Origin: Bacteroidota bacterium
GTDB lineage: Bacteria > Bacteroidota > Bacteroidia > Chitinophagales > Chitinophagaceae
Length of the DNA stretch: 64,000 nucleotides
Assembly (NCBI GenBank): GCA_023430465.1
Contig: JAEZAM010000057.1
Coordinates: 7,838 to 71,837 of the forward strand
Reading direction: 5' to 3'
Shown piece by piece: positions 1-8,313 of this stretch (positions are counted from its first letter, which is position 1; each line of letters opens with the position of its first letter). The notes beneath the pieces were generated by a model. That model did not search any database. It was not told the origin of the DNA and saw only the letters and a program-made list of their open reading frames with translations. The translations under genes and the position numbers were made by a program.

Positions 1-1
1 A

Positions 2-592
2 GTTCAGGATTACCGTTCCACATATAATGATATACGTGACTGGTTAAGACGTGAAAAAAGTGGGAAAGAAGCAGAAGAATCCACAATCGACTGGGATGAT
101 GTAGTGTTTGAAGTTGACTTACTCAAATCGCAGGAGATAAACCTTGATTATATACTCGAATTAATTTTTGAGAACAACAAAAAGACAAAAGACAAAGCTA
201 CTTTAATCGAGGAAATACGCAGGGTTATTCGTGCCAGTGTAGGGAATAGAGCAAAAGAGAGTCTGGTAGTTGATTTCATTAATGAAACTGACCTTGACAC
301 TCTTCAAGACAAAGCAAATGTCATTGATTCATTCTTTGCATATGCCCAAAGCAAGCAGAAAGTGGAGGCAACAGAATTAATTGCGGAAGAAAATTTAAAC
401 GAAGAAGCGGCAAAAAGATATATATCAGCTTCTTTAAAACGTGAATTTGCAAGTGAAAATGGAACAGAATTGAATGCTCTTTTACCGAAAATGAGTCCTT
501 TGAATCCCCAATATTTGGCTAAAAAGCAGAGTGTATTTCAAAAGCTGACCCAGTTTATAGAGAAATTTAAGGGTGTTGGTGGCCATTTATGA
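2..592 (+). CDS. hsdR: Type I restriction enzyme R subunit (HsdR), C-terminal part, cut by window edge
   Basis: The reading frame is open from base 2, so the gene begins outside the window; the visible 196 residues are the C-terminus. The segment with [17 protein letters not shown], then [19 protein letters not shown], is the helical C-terminal domain typical of HsdR, which contacts the HsdM/HsdS methylase core. The family's helicase and nuclease domains would lie upstream. The in-frame GTG at 104 is internal, not the start. Composition is clearly more AT-rich than the genes from 1 kb onward, which fits a horizontally acquired restriction-modification locus. No hsdS or hsdM lies to its right. 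Family assignment is confident; activity cannot be judged from a fragment. Confidence 0.85.
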   Translation, partial: VQDYRSTYNDIRDWLRREKSGKEAEESTIDWDDVVFEVDLLKSQEINLDYILELIFENNKKTKDKATLIEEIRRVIRASVGNRAKESLVVDFINETDLDTLQDKANVIDSFFAYAQSKQKVEATELIAEENLNEEAAKRYISASLKREFASENGTELNALLPKMSPLNPQYLAKKQSVFQKLTQFIEKFKGVGGHL

Positions 593-1015
593 GTAAAGGC
601 ACGGTAGGTAAACCGGATAACTGCATTCTGCATTCATATAGGAGAACGATGATGTGTGAGAATTGGCACTTCTTAGTATTGTCTGACGACATTAAAGTTG
701 TCTGGACAAAGAAAAGTAAAAATAGCATACTGATTCACCAACCCTACTTTGTTTAGCCAAAAGCATGGCTTTGCTAAAAAAATGCTTGTCCTACGACTCT
801 CCTAGACCCAGAAAATTGAAATTCATTTAGTTATGGGCTCAAAACCTCTGCCTTGCGGCAGAGGGTCCAAAAAAACTTCTCCCCCTCCCTGTGTAATCCC
901 CCTCCCCCCTGCATCATCAACCAGACTATGGGTATACTTATATCGTATTCTGAAAAGCAAGGACATTATTGCTATTGTAACAATTGCCATTGACCATAAA
1001 CCTAAACCTCTACTT
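593..1015. other. Intergenic region after hsdR, AT-rich then C-rich
   Basis: No supported gene. A 35-codon frame runs from ATG 649 to a stop at 756 but has no recognisable product. At 845-864 a perfect hairpin (8-bp stem CCTCTGCC/GGCAGAGG, loop TTGC) is followed by a short A run and a C-rich stretch to about 920. The composition change near 800-900 marks the boundary between the AT-rich hsdR part and the rest of the chromosome. Confidence 0.5.
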
Positions 1016-1708
1016 ATGCGAACATGTTTCATCCTCTTATGCTGTTTCCTTTTCAGCAAACCTCACGCACAAACCGTTCATGCTGTTTACCAGGTCAGAC
1101 AAAAAATGGCCAGTACTGCAGCAGGAGTGATCGATCCGTCAGTGTATCTTACCCACGCAGGTCACCTGTACAGATCTGGCGGGCAGTATATCTACTTCCA
1201 GCGGCCGCTTTACCTTACCGAGCATCCCACGGATAAGAGCGTCGTTCAACGTGATAATAACGCGACTGTCTTTCCCCTCTTCACAGACTCTTTGCAACAC
1301 CTGCGTTATAACAACACCGATTCGCTGATCTCGCGAAGCAGATCTGATGTGTCGCATGGTACCAGTGAATATGTCGTCAGAAGCTTTGAAACCGGCGCGC
1401 ACAAGTGGCAGGTATTTCAGGAAAAAAAGGATGTCAATGGGATGCAATGCCAGTTGGCAAAATATATAGACCCGAGTGGGCGCGAATTATGGGAAGCCTG
1501 GTTTACCCCTTCCGTGGAAATGCAGTTCGGACCATCATGGATTCGGGATATACCAGGACTGGTGGTTGAAGCCCACGACAAACAAAGCGGTGAGCTCTTT
1601 ACATTGCAAAGCCTGGAAACAGACGTCGAAATAGCTCAAACGGTATTCTGGCCAGAGGAATTCAGCACAGCGAAATTCATTCGCATGAAGCCGCTCCTTA
1701 AAAATTGA
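1016..1708 (+). CDS. GLPGLI family exported protein
   Basis: A 230-residue protein with a signal peptide (MRTCFILLCCFLFSKPHAQ) followed directly by the VHAVYQVRQ strand typical of GLPGLI proteins. The family signature appears near residue 185 as FGPSWIRDIPGLVVEA, the equivalent of GPW..GLPGLI. GLPGLI proteins are secreted or periplasmic beta-rich proteins found almost only in Bacteroidota; their biochemical role is unknown. The frame extends upstream to 833, but the ATG at 1016 places the signal peptide at the N-terminus and is preferred. A terminator-like hairpin follows at 1746-1796. Confidence 0.75.
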   Translation: MRTCFILLCCFLFSKPHAQTVHAVYQVRQKMASTAAGVIDPSVYLTHAGHLYRSGGQYIYFQRPLYLTEHPTDKSVVQRDNNATVFPLFTDSLQHLRYNNTDSLISRSRSDVSHGTSEYVVRSFETGAHKWQVFQEKKDVNGMQCQLAKYIDPSGRELWEAWFTPSVEMQFGPSWIRDIPGLVVEAHDKQSGELFTLQSLETDVEIAQTVFWPEEFSTAKFIRMKPLLKN

Positions 1709-1745
1709 GTGCCTGGCTGATCCAAATGTCTGCCAGAAAAGTAAC

Positions 1746-1796
1746 CCGGCACCACAAATGCATCTGCCACAGCGGTGCCGGTTTATTTCATTTTGC
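1746..1796 (+). terminator. Hairpin plus T-rich tail after GLPGLI gene
   Basis: CCGGCACC (1746-1753) pairs with GGTGCCGG (1774-1781) across a 20-nt loop and is followed by a T-rich tail. It lies 38 nt past the GLPGLI stop codon. Confidence 0.55.
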
Positions 1797-1871
1797 CGTG
1801 TGAACTGACAACGCAGCTTTCGATCCGTACAGGAAATACTACCCATCAAAATATTCCCTATTTTACCCCCA

Positions 1872-2597
1872 ATGAAACTATTCCCCCTGCTCCTCGCCTC
1901 CTTGATCTGCTTCACCGCTGCCGGTCAAAGATCCTATACCATCGACGTCAACACCGCTGCTGAATTCCGGCTCGTTGAACAACGCGCCAAGCCCCTGCCT
2001 GCCGGTGCGGGGGCTGACTCATCACTGGCCGGCTCTGCCTTCCTGACGCGGCTCGTCATCGATACACTCAACAAGTCCGAACTGCGGCAACACGATGAAG
2101 ACCTGCGCGTCGAGATCCTGGATGACAATGGCAACGTTTCTGAGATCCGCCACGTGCGGCCGGTCAACGAGGGCACGGATTTTATCAGCAGCAACAACCC
2201 ACTGCCGTTAAATTGCTCCTGCCGCTTTAATAAAGACACCCTTACCATTTCCCTCAACACCCCGCCGGATGGATCATCCAGGCTCGAACTCGTGGTTACC
2301 GGTAAAAACAGTTTCGCACGATACACCGATCAGGATTGGGGCACTAAATACCTTGCGCAGCCCGGCGCAACACCAGCCGACTCCATCGCCGTTCCGGCCA
2401 TCATCCGGACGCTGCGACTCAATCGCCGGCCAGGTGCAGGACAGGAACTTTACGCACGGCTATCGATTATCACGAAACCATTCTATGAAGTGGCGGGAGA
2501 ATACTATTTCCCGAAGGGATACTTACAGAAACGCGTGCGTATGGATTTGCTTCTGAGGTGTGGCGGAGTTTCACGCGGAGGCGCAAAGGTGAACTAA
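1872..2597 (+). CDS. Exported protein of unknown function
   Basis: A 241-residue protein with a clear signal peptide (MKLFPLLLASLICFTAAGQ) and no domain I recognise. The body is beta-rich in appearance, with a lone Cys pair (NCSCRF near residue 115) and a VAGEYYFPKGYLQKR stretch near the end. The last ~11 residues (GGVSRGGAKVN) are encoded by the first copy of a 52-bp direct repeat that also occurs downstream in non-coding DNA. The native C-terminus may therefore have been overwritten by repeat insertion, with the original stop lost. Function unknown. Confidence 0.6.
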   Translation: MKLFPLLLASLICFTAAGQRSYTIDVNTAAEFRLVEQRAKPLPAGAGADSSLAGSAFLTRLVIDTLNKSELRQHDEDLRVEILDDNGNVSEIRHVRPVNEGTDFISSNNPLPLNCSCRFNKDTLTISLNTPPDGSSRLELVVTGKNSFARYTDQDWGTKYLAQPGATPADSIAVPAIIRTLRLNRRPGAGQELYARLSIITKPFYEVAGEYYFPKGYLQKRVRMDLLLRCGGVSRGGAKVN

Positions 2598-2690
2598 GTT
2601 AGTATGGCGTGAGAAAAGAGGTTAAGGCTGAGTGGCATAGTTTCACGCGGAGGCGCAAAGGTGAACTAAGTTAGTATGGCGTGAGAAAAG
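2567..2690. repeat. Two identical 52-bp direct repeats (TTTCACGC family)
   Basis: The 52-bp sequence at 2567-2618 recurs without a difference at 2639-2690 (72-bp period, 20-bp spacer). Each copy starts AGTTTCACGCGGAGGCGCAA. The first copy covers the last codons of the preceding gene. Facing them at 2743-2764 is CTTTGCGTATTTGCGTGAAA, an inverted partner. The whole block can fold and sits between convergent genes, where it may stop transcription from either side. Confidence 0.85.
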
Positions 2691-2767
2691 TTGTTTAGGT
2701 TGGAAACCTTTGCGTTCTTGTTAAGGTATCATGTAATAGCTAGGCTTTGCGTATTTGCGTGAAATAG

Positions 2768-3070
2768 TTATCCCACTATTTCCTCCACCGTTGCGCCGAT
2801 GCCTCTTTCGGTGATCGCATCGCACATCGGCTTGAGCGTTTCATATGAACCTTTCTTCACCGCGCATTTGCCTTTATAATGGATCAGGTATGAACATTGT
2901 TCAGCCTGCTCATGTGTATGCTTGCAAACCTCCACGAGTGTCTCGATCACCCACTCGAATGTATTCACATCATCATTCCATACAATAAGGCTGCATCCCT
3001 CATCTTCCAGGGTGAGGACATCCACTTCTTCCTTGAATTCGGTTTTGTTATTTCCCTGCATGCTGAACAT
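2768..3070 (-). CDS. clpS: ClpS, adaptor of the Clp protease
   Basis: A 100-residue protein matching the ClpS family in full: a variable N-terminal tail, then SLIVWNDDVNTFEWVIETL, whose NDD.N.F segment forms the N-degron binding pocket, then HYKGKCAVKKGSYETL with the conserved K.G and ending GIGATVEE. ClpS delivers proteins with destabilising N-terminal residues (Leu, Phe, Trp, Tyr) to the ClpA/ClpC unfoldase in the cytoplasm. The start could be Met1 or Met4 (MQGNNK). A TAnnTTTG box on this strand at 3088-3095 lies 17 nt upstream. The next gene upstream on the same strand is aat, which makes substrates for ClpS. Confidence 0.95.
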   Translation of the reverse strand: MFSMQGNNKTEFKEEVDVLTLEDEGCSLIVWNDDVNTFEWVIETLVEVCKHTHEQAEQCSYLIHYKGKCAVKKGSYETLKPMCDAITERGIGATVEEIVG

Positions 3071-3087
3071 TCAACAACTAATTTCTG

Positions 3088-3095
3088 CAAAATTA
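3088..3095 (-). promoter_or_regulatory. -7 box TAATTTTG for clpS
   Basis: Exact match to the Bacteroidota -7 consensus TAnnTTTG, 17 nt before the clpS start codon. No clear -33 TTG was found at the usual distance. Confidence 0.45.
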
Positions 3096-3261
3096 ATCAA
3101 AATCGGGAGGTCTGGTAACGGAAAAACACGGTGCTGCACGGGAGATTGGATTTGTTCACTATCGGATGTACGGCACGCAACGTGCGGAGATTGAGCAAAG
3201 TATGCAAAACGAGTACTCATTCCTTGTCGTCGGCCTTCCCGTCTTAGTCTTGCCTGGAACA

Positions 3262-3903
3262 CTAAATAAGTGCCTTCAACTTTTCCCGAAATTCGGCCCC
3301 GGGGATCATCACCGCTCCCATACTTTCGAGGTATTCAGTATGCACCTGGCAATCGATCAGCTCTATACTTTCGCGCTGTAGTTGATGTACATATTTGGCA
3401 AAAGCATACCGGGAGGCATTGCTCTTCCTGCTGAACATACTTTCTCCGAAAAACACTTTGCCCAGCCGTATGCCATAGAGTCCGCCGATGAGCTCACCAT
3501 TTTCCCAAACCTCTCCGCTGTGTGCGTAGCCAAGTTTGTGCAGATGGATATAAGCATCGATCATTTCCTGAGTGATCCATGTCCCATCCTGCCCACTGCG
3601 TGAAATGGTACTGCAGGCTTTGATGACCTCGGGAAATGCTGTGTTCATGGTAAATTCAAATGCATTTCGGTTGAGCAACGGCCTGAGCGACTTACTCAAC
3701 TTTAGTGAAGAAGGGAATAACACGCACCGGGGGTCCGGGCTCCACCAAAGGATATCTTCCCCTTCATACCACGGAAAGATCCCATTACGGTAAGCAAGAA
3801 GCAATCGTTCGGGTGAAAGATCACCGCCCATGGCCAGCAATCCATCAGGTTCGGCGAGATGAGCCGGCGGAAACTGATAGGTATGATCGAGAACAAATAA
3901 CAA
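3262..3903 (-). CDS. aat: Leucyl/phenylalanyl-tRNA--protein transferase
   Basis: A 213-residue protein covering the whole Aat family: GLLAMGGDLSPERLLLAYRNGIFPW near the N-terminus, WWSPDPRCVL, the central WITQEMIDAY...GYAHSGEVWENGELIGGLYG stretch and FFGESMFSR. Aat transfers Leu or Phe from aminoacyl-tRNA onto proteins starting with Lys or Arg, creating the primary degrons read by ClpS. The start appears to be TTG at 3903: no ATG occurs upstream in frame, the family N-terminus is complete from there, and a near-consensus -7 box (GATCTTTG, this strand, 3917-3924) lies 13 nt before it. clpS follows 191 bp downstream on the same strand. Confidence 0.95.
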   Translation of the reverse strand: MLFVLDHTYQFPPAHLAEPDGLLAMGGDLSPERLLLAYRNGIFPWYEGEDILWWSPDPRCVLFPSSLKLSKSLRPLLNRNAFEFTMNTAFPEVIKACSTISRSGQDGTWITQEMIDAYIHLHKLGYAHSGEVWENGELIGGLYGIRLGKVFFGESMFSRKSNASRYAFAKYVHQLQRESIELIDCQVHTEYLESMGAVMIPGAEFREKLKALI

Positions 3904-3964
3904 GTCGCGAAAATAACAAAGATCATTAAAGCTATTACTTTGTCCTTTGCTCGCGTGGCCCCAA

Positions 3965-3988
3965 AGGTTCGGGGTTTGCGTGAAACCG
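3965..3988 (+). repeat. 24-bp dispersed repeat, copy A
   Basis: AGGTTCGGGGTTTGCGTGAA followed by ACCG matches 5625-5648 at 22 of 24 positions. It belongs to the same GCGTGAAA-containing family as the palindromes at 53603 and 62702. Confidence 0.6.
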
Positions 3989-3996
3989 TGAAACCC

Positions 3997-4728
3997 TCAA
4001 AACCGCGTCCCCAAATAATGCGGCAGCATCTTCCGCCAGGTCTCCCAGTCATGCGGCCATTCGGGTCCCCAGATATCGAGTTCATACCAGATCCCTTTAT
4101 CGTATAACTGACGGGCAAATCTGCCGCTTGCATCGGGGTCCTCATGCGCACCACTGCCCGACAGGATGTGGATGTGCTTGCTGCGGCGGATCTGCTGAAG
4201 CACATTATGATCATTCAGATTGCCCATGTAATGCGCAGGACTATTGAAATAAACATTCTCATCATAGTGCCCCTTCGTATACTCCATCAGATTATATACA
4301 CCACTCATCGCTATCACGCCATTGATGAGATCAGGCCGCTTCAGGAAGAGATTCATGGAATGCAGCGCGCCAAAGGACGCACCGCAGGTAATGATCGGTG
4401 TTTCCTGGCTGCTGGTATTGCGGATAAAAGGGATCACCTCGTTATATACATAATTGTTCCACTGCTGGTGACGGGTTGATTTATGCCAGGGATCAACGTG
4501 ATTGTTCATCCAGCTTTCATTGTTGATGCTGTCGATCGAATACACTTTTACCTTGCCGCTTTCGATGAAGGGCGCCAGGGTATCCAGCAGCTGGAAACGC
4601 TCATACTCAAGGTAGTCGGCTGCAGCGGTGGGCACCAGGAGCAGGGCAAATCCATAGTCGCCATACACGGCAATGGGCATTTCTTTTTCCAGGGAGGGGC
4701 TGTACCAACTGGTGATATTTCTCTTCAT
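3997..4728 (-). CDS. Alpha/beta-hydrolase, putative esterase (esterase D-like)
   Basis: A 243-residue cytoplasmic protein with the nucleophile elbow GASFG at residues 116-120 (Ser118 as nucleophile) and a C-terminal WPHDWETW with His226 as the likely catalytic histidine. An acidic residue near 197-200 (HEDPDAS) could complete the triad. The opening (KRNITSWYSPSL.KEMPIAVYG) and layout match the putative esterase family that includes S-formylglutathione hydrolase and mycolyltransferase-like proteins. No signal peptide. The substrate cannot be told from the sequence. It stands alone between aat and a long spacer. Confidence 0.75.
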   Translation of the reverse strand: MKRNITSWYSPSLEKEMPIAVYGDYGFALLLVPTAAADYLEYERFQLLDTLAPFIESGKVKVYSIDSINNESWMNNHVDPWHKSTRHQQWNNYVYNEVIPFIRNTSSQETPIITCGASFGALHSMNLFLKRPDLINGVIAMSGVYNLMEYTKGHYDENVYFNSPAHYMGNLNDHNVLQQIRRSKHIHILSGSGAHEDPDASGRFARQLYDKGIWYELDIWGPEWPHDWETWRKMLPHYLGTRF

Positions 4729-5093
4729 CCGTCTAATTTAAGGCTAAACGGGATCGAAAATGCGATTTGGGAAAGCCTTGTCAGGGTAAATACTTAAATT
4801 GGTATAATTTTTTCAATGTTGCACCTTAGACGAGATAAAGGGCTTGACTATTATCAAAAAAAGCCGGAGCAGGTTTCGGATTTGCTTTCAGGTACATTTA
4901 CTTTGTTTTCAGTAAAAATACCAGGCACCATTTTCCTGCCCACCGGCACGAACCTTTTGTCTCGCCCAGTAAACCAAAAACCTTTTCCATAGTTGCTGTA
5001 TGGCTCCAGCTACGCAGGTGGCTCCGACTGTGCAGTTATCAGAACGGAAATTCAAATTTCGAAAGATTTTTGTACAACAACCAACCAACTCAC
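4729..5093. other. 365-bp divergent intergenic region
   Basis: Holds the start regions of the esterase (left) and the receiver protein (right). No ORF is supported. A near-consensus -7 box for the right-hand gene, GATTTTTG (one mismatch), lies at 5065-5072. TTTACTTTG near 4897-4905 is a weaker alternative. No strong hairpin seen. Confidence 0.4.
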
Positions 5094-5519
5094 ATGCAGA
5101 AACAGATCAGGATAATTGTGGTCGACGATCACAAAGCTATCCGTGACTCGTGGAATCTTTTGTTGGGCAGCGATGCCCGGTTCGATATTGTTGCCCTTTG
5201 TAAAAGTGGCGATGAAGCGATCACCAGGGCATCGGAACTAATGCCCGATGTGATGCTGATGGACATCAACATGTCCCCCGTCAATGGCTTCGAAGCCACG
5301 GTACGCATCATGGAAGAATCGCCTTCTGTAAAGATCATCGGCGTGTCAGCCAACAATCACTCCCGCTATGCCGACCGCATGCTCGAACTGGGCGCAAAAG
5401 GATTTGTGACAAAAAGCTCCCCATTTACAGAACTCAAGACCGCAATCGTAAAAGTCCACTCCGGAGAAGACTACGTCTGCGACGAGATTCGAAATGACAG
5501 CAGTCAAAGGGAAAGATAG
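5094..5519 (+). CDS. Stand-alone response regulator receiver protein
   Basis: A 141-residue protein with one complete receiver domain of the NarL/LuxR type: acidic pocket D11 D12, phospho-acceptor D57 in VMLMDINM, switch Ser85 in GVSANN and Lys107 in VTKSSP. NarL-type regulators normally continue into a LuxR-type DNA-binding helix-turn-helix. Here the protein ends just after the linker (GEDYVCDEIRN), so it has no output domain. The stop is followed at once by a 7-bp-periodic tandem array, so truncation by repeat expansion is possible. ATG 5094 gives the usual family N-terminus; TTG 5070 lies inside the probable promoter. The HisKA_3 kinase at 59.9 kb is the type that pairs with such receivers, but linkage is only inferred. 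Confidence 0.8.
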   Translation: MQKQIRIIVVDDHKAIRDSWNLLLGSDARFDIVALCKSGDEAITRASELMPDVMLMDINMSPVNGFEATVRIMEESPSVKIIGVSANNHSRYADRMLELGAKGFVTKSSPFTELKTAIVKVHSGEDYVCDEIRNDSSQRER

Positions 5520-5525
5520 TATTGA

Positions 5526-5613
5526 AGTGTGGAGTGCGGAGTGTGGAGTGCGGAGTGTGGAAGTGTAACTGCCTTTGGTTTTGCGTTTTGAGTTTTGGGT
5601 TTTAGATTTTGAG
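5526..5613. repeat. Two adjacent 7-bp-periodic tandem arrays
   Basis: 5526-5560 holds five units of AGTGYGG (alternating AGTGTGG and AGTGCGG). 5579-5613 holds five units of the form TTTTNNN (TTTTGCG, TTTTGAG, TTTTGGG, TTTTAGA, TTTTGAG). Both have a strict 7-bp step and sit between the receiver gene and valS. Confidence 0.8.
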
Positions 5614-5624
5614 TTTGCCCCCGC

Positions 5625-5648
5625 AGGTTCGGCGTTTGCATGAAACCG
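5625..5648 (+). repeat. 24-bp dispersed repeat, copy B
   Basis: AGGTTCGGCGTTTGCATGAA followed by ACCG, 22 of 24 identical to 3965-3988. Its internal TTTG at 5635-5638 is placed 18 bp before the valS -7 box and may serve as the -33 element. Confidence 0.55.
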
Positions 5649-5656
5649 AAATACGG

Positions 5657-5664
5657 TATTTTTG
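5657..5664 (+). promoter_or_regulatory. -7 box TATTTTTG for valS
   Basis: Exact TAnnTTTG match with TTTG at 5635-5638 as possible -33 element. Only 7 nt separate it from the valS ATG, so the transcript would have almost no leader. Confidence 0.5.
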
Positions 5665-5671
5665 CCGACTT

Positions 5672-8308
5672 ATGGAATTGAGTAAGAATTTTGAACATCA
5701 ACCTGCTGAAGCGAAATGGTACCAGCGCTGGCTGGATAAGCAATACTTCAAAAGTGTCCCTGACGACCGCGAGCCCTACACCGTAGTCATTCCCCCGCCG
5801 AACGTTACCGGTGTGCTCCACATGGGCCACTGCCTCAATAATACCATCCAGGATATTCTTGTCCGCCGCGCGCGGCTGCAGGGCAAGAATGCCTGCTGGG
5901 TCCCCGGCACCGACCACGCCTCCATCGCCACCGAAGCCAAAGTTGTGCAAATGCTCCGTGAGCGAGGTATCACAAAATCTTCCCTTACCCGCGATGAATT
6001 TCTCGGCTATGCCTGGGAATGGAAAGAAAAATATGGCGGGATCATCCTGCAGCAACTGAAGAAACTTGGCTGCAGTCTCGACTGGGACCGCACCAGCTTC
6101 ACCATGGATCCCGATTACTACCAATCTGTGATCTCCGTCTTCATCGACCTTTATAACAAAGGCTATATCTACCGCGGGAAACGAATGATCAACTGGGACG
6201 TTCGAGCAAAAACTGCGCTGAGCGATGAAGAGGTTATCCGCAAGGAAACAAAACAACAACTCTATTTCCTTAAATACTTCATTGCAGGAAATGATGACGC
6301 GGTGCCCACCGACGAATTCATCACCATTGCCACCGTCCGTCCTGAAACGATCATGGGTGACACCGCCATTTGCGTTCACCCCGATGACGAACGATACAGG
6401 CACCTGCATGGGAAATTTGCGATCGTTCCGTTGATCAATCGCCGTATTCCCATCATTACCGACGACTATGTTACCATGGAGTTCGGGACCGGTGCTCTTA
6501 AGGTGACCCCGGCACATGATATGAACGATTACCAGCTTGGTGAAAAACACAAACTGGAAGTGATCGATATCCTGAATGAAGACGGCACGCTTAACCAGGA
6601 CGCACAGATCTTTGTTGGCGAGGACCGTTTTGCTGCAAGGAAAAGCATCGTTAAAGAACTGGAAGCAACCGGTCACCTGCTCAAACAGGAAGAATACACC
6701 AGCGAAGTTGGCTACTCAGAGCGAACCGACGCTGTTGTTGAGCCACGCCTCAGCCTGCAATGGTGGGTGGATATGAAAAAAATATCCGGACCAGCACTCA
6801 CTGCTGTGACGGAAGATGAGATAAAATTTTACCCGGCAAAATTCAAGAACCTCTATCGCCATTGGATGGAGAACATCAAAGACTGGTGTATCAGCCGGCA
6901 GTTGTGGTGGGGTCATCGCATACCTGCCTGGTATGACCAGGAAGGGCGATTCGTTGTTGCTGCCACCGAAGCGGAGGCTGTCGCTGCTTTTGAAAAACAA
7001 CATGGCGTTGCCAACGCAACCTTGCAGCAGGATGAAGACTGCCTCGACACCTGGTTCTCGAGCTGGCTTTGGCCGTTTGAAGTGTTCAAAGGCTACAGCA
7101 ATCCCGGTAACGCAGATGTCCGGTACTACTACCCCACAAACACACTTGTTACTGCACCGGAGATCATCTTTTTCTGGGTGGCGCGAATGATCATGGCTGG
7201 CTATGAATACCAGGGAAAGAAACCATTCAACGAGGTTTATTTTACTGGCATCGTGCGCGATAAGCAGGGCAGAAAAATGAGTAAGAGCCTTGGTAATTCG
7301 CCGGACCTGCTTGAACTTATCGATAAGTTTGGCGCTGACGCCTGCCGCTTCGGTATTTTGATCTCCTCTCCTGCAGGTAATGATCTCCTCTGGGATGAAA
7401 GCTCCAATGAACAGGGCCGGAATTTCAACAACAAGATCTGGAATGCACTGAAGCTGGTGCGTATGTGGGAAGCAAGGCAATCAGAAAACGCCGGGCAGGC
7501 TGACGATGCTCATTTTGCGATCGACTGGTTCGAGAGCCGCCTCGGCGAAGTGCGCAGCCTCCTTGATGAACAGTTCCGTGACTTCAGGTTGAGCGAGGCT
7601 TTGAAAACCGTCTACTCACTTATCTGGGACGATTTCTGCAGTTGGTATCTGGAATGGGTGAAGCCCGGTTTTGAGCAACCGATAGCAGCATTTGTATATG
7701 AAAAGACTGTGTCGTTTTTCGAACAACTGATGCAGTTGCTTCATCCGTTCATGCCGTTCATCACCGAAGAGATCTTTCACCAGCTCCGGAATCAAAGCTC
7801 GGACCTGACCATCAGCACATACCCGGTAAACCCGGTCGCAGATGAGCGCACCCTGAAAAAAGGTGCCTTGTTGAAAGAAGTGATCACCGGGATCCGTGAT
7901 GCGCGTAACAAAGCAATGCTGAAACCTAAAGATGTGATTGGTGTAGACATACTCTCGGCCAATGAGGATATGTATAAAGGTATCAGTGGTATCCTCGCCC
8001 GGCAGGTAAATGCGGACAGGATCGCGATGACCAAAGACACTGTAGCGAATACGATAACCGTGGTGGCAGGCAATGATAAATTTTTCATCACCACCAATAC
8101 TGCCCTCGATCCGAAAGCCCAGGTGGAACAACTGGAAAAGGACCTGGCTTACTATGAGGGCTTCCTGGAGTCAGTGAATAAGAAACTCGCAAACGAACGG
8201 TTTGTACAAAACGCCAATGCAACCGTGGTGGAAAATGAACGTAAGAAAAAAGCAGATGCCGAGGCGCGGATAAAAACGATCCGGGAAAGTCTTGAGTCCA
8301 TTCAATAA
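5672..8308 (+). CDS. valS: Valyl-tRNA synthetase
   Basis: An 878-residue class I aminoacyl-tRNA synthetase that charges tRNA-Val. Visible in order: the HIGH motif region PPPNVTGVLHMGHCLN near residue 45, GTDHASIATE, the CP1 editing domain with TVRPETIMGDTAICVHP, the KMSKS loop (RKMSKSLGNSPD, near residue 555), an anticodon-binding helical domain, and a C-terminal coiled coil (VEQLEKDLAYYEGFLESVN to the end) that is diagnostic for ValS against IleS and LeuS. ATG 5672 is chosen over the upstream TTG 5609: it matches the family N-terminus (ELSKNFEHQPAEAKWYQRW) and lies just after a consensus -7 box. pap2 follows after 5 bp, probably in the same transcript. Confidence 0.97.
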   Translation: MELSKNFEHQPAEAKWYQRWLDKQYFKSVPDDREPYTVVIPPPNVTGVLHMGHCLNNTIQDILVRRARLQGKNACWVPGTDHASIATEAKVVQMLRERGITKSSLTRDEFLGYAWEWKEKYGGIILQQLKKLGCSLDWDRTSFTMDPDYYQSVISVFIDLYNKGYIYRGKRMINWDVRAKTALSDEEVIRKETKQQLYFLKYFIAGNDDAVPTDEFITIATVRPETIMGDTAICVHPDDERYRHLHGKFAIVPLINRRIPIITDDYVTMEFGTGALKVTPAHDMNDYQLGEKHKLEVIDILNEDGTLNQDAQIFVGEDRFAARKSIVKELEATGHLLKQEEYTSEVGYSERTDAVVEPRLSLQWWVDMKKISGPALTAVTEDEIKFYPAKFKNLYRHWMENIKDWCISRQLWWGHRIPAWYDQEGRFVVAATEAEAVAAFEKQHGVANATLQQDEDCLDTWFSSWLWPFEVFKGYSNPGNADVRYYYPTNTLVTAPEIIFFWVARMIMAGYEYQGKKPFNEVYFTGIVRDKQGRKMSKSLGNSPDLLELIDKFGADACRFGILISSPAGNDLLWDESSNEQGRNFNNKIWNALKLVRMWEARQSENAGQADDAHFAIDWFESRLGEVRSLLDEQFRDFRLSEALKTVYSLIWDDFCSWYLEWVKPGFEQPIAAFVYEKTVSFFEQLMQLLHPFMPFITEEIFHQLRNQSSDLTISTYPVNPVADERTLKKGALLKEVITGIRDARNKAMLKPKDVIGVDILSANEDMYKGISGILARQVNADRIAMTKDTVANTITVVAGNDKFFITTNTALDPKAQVEQLEKDLAYYEGFLESVNKKLANERFVQNANATVVENERKKKADAEARIKTIRESLESIQ

Positions 8309-8313
8309 TTACC

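Noticed and set aside
649..756. 35-codon ORF after hsdR beginning MMCENWHFLV
   Set aside because: No recognisable product or coupling; too short to support as a gene. Mentioned only in the spacer entry.
2567..2690. Direct repeats as a CRISPR array
   Set aside because: Only two units of 52 bp with a 20-bp spacer, no cas genes, and the unit belongs to a dispersed palindromic family.
5504..6676. 390-codon minus-strand frame over valS
   Set aside because: Shadow of the valS frame; the translation has low-complexity His/Phe-rich character and no start context.
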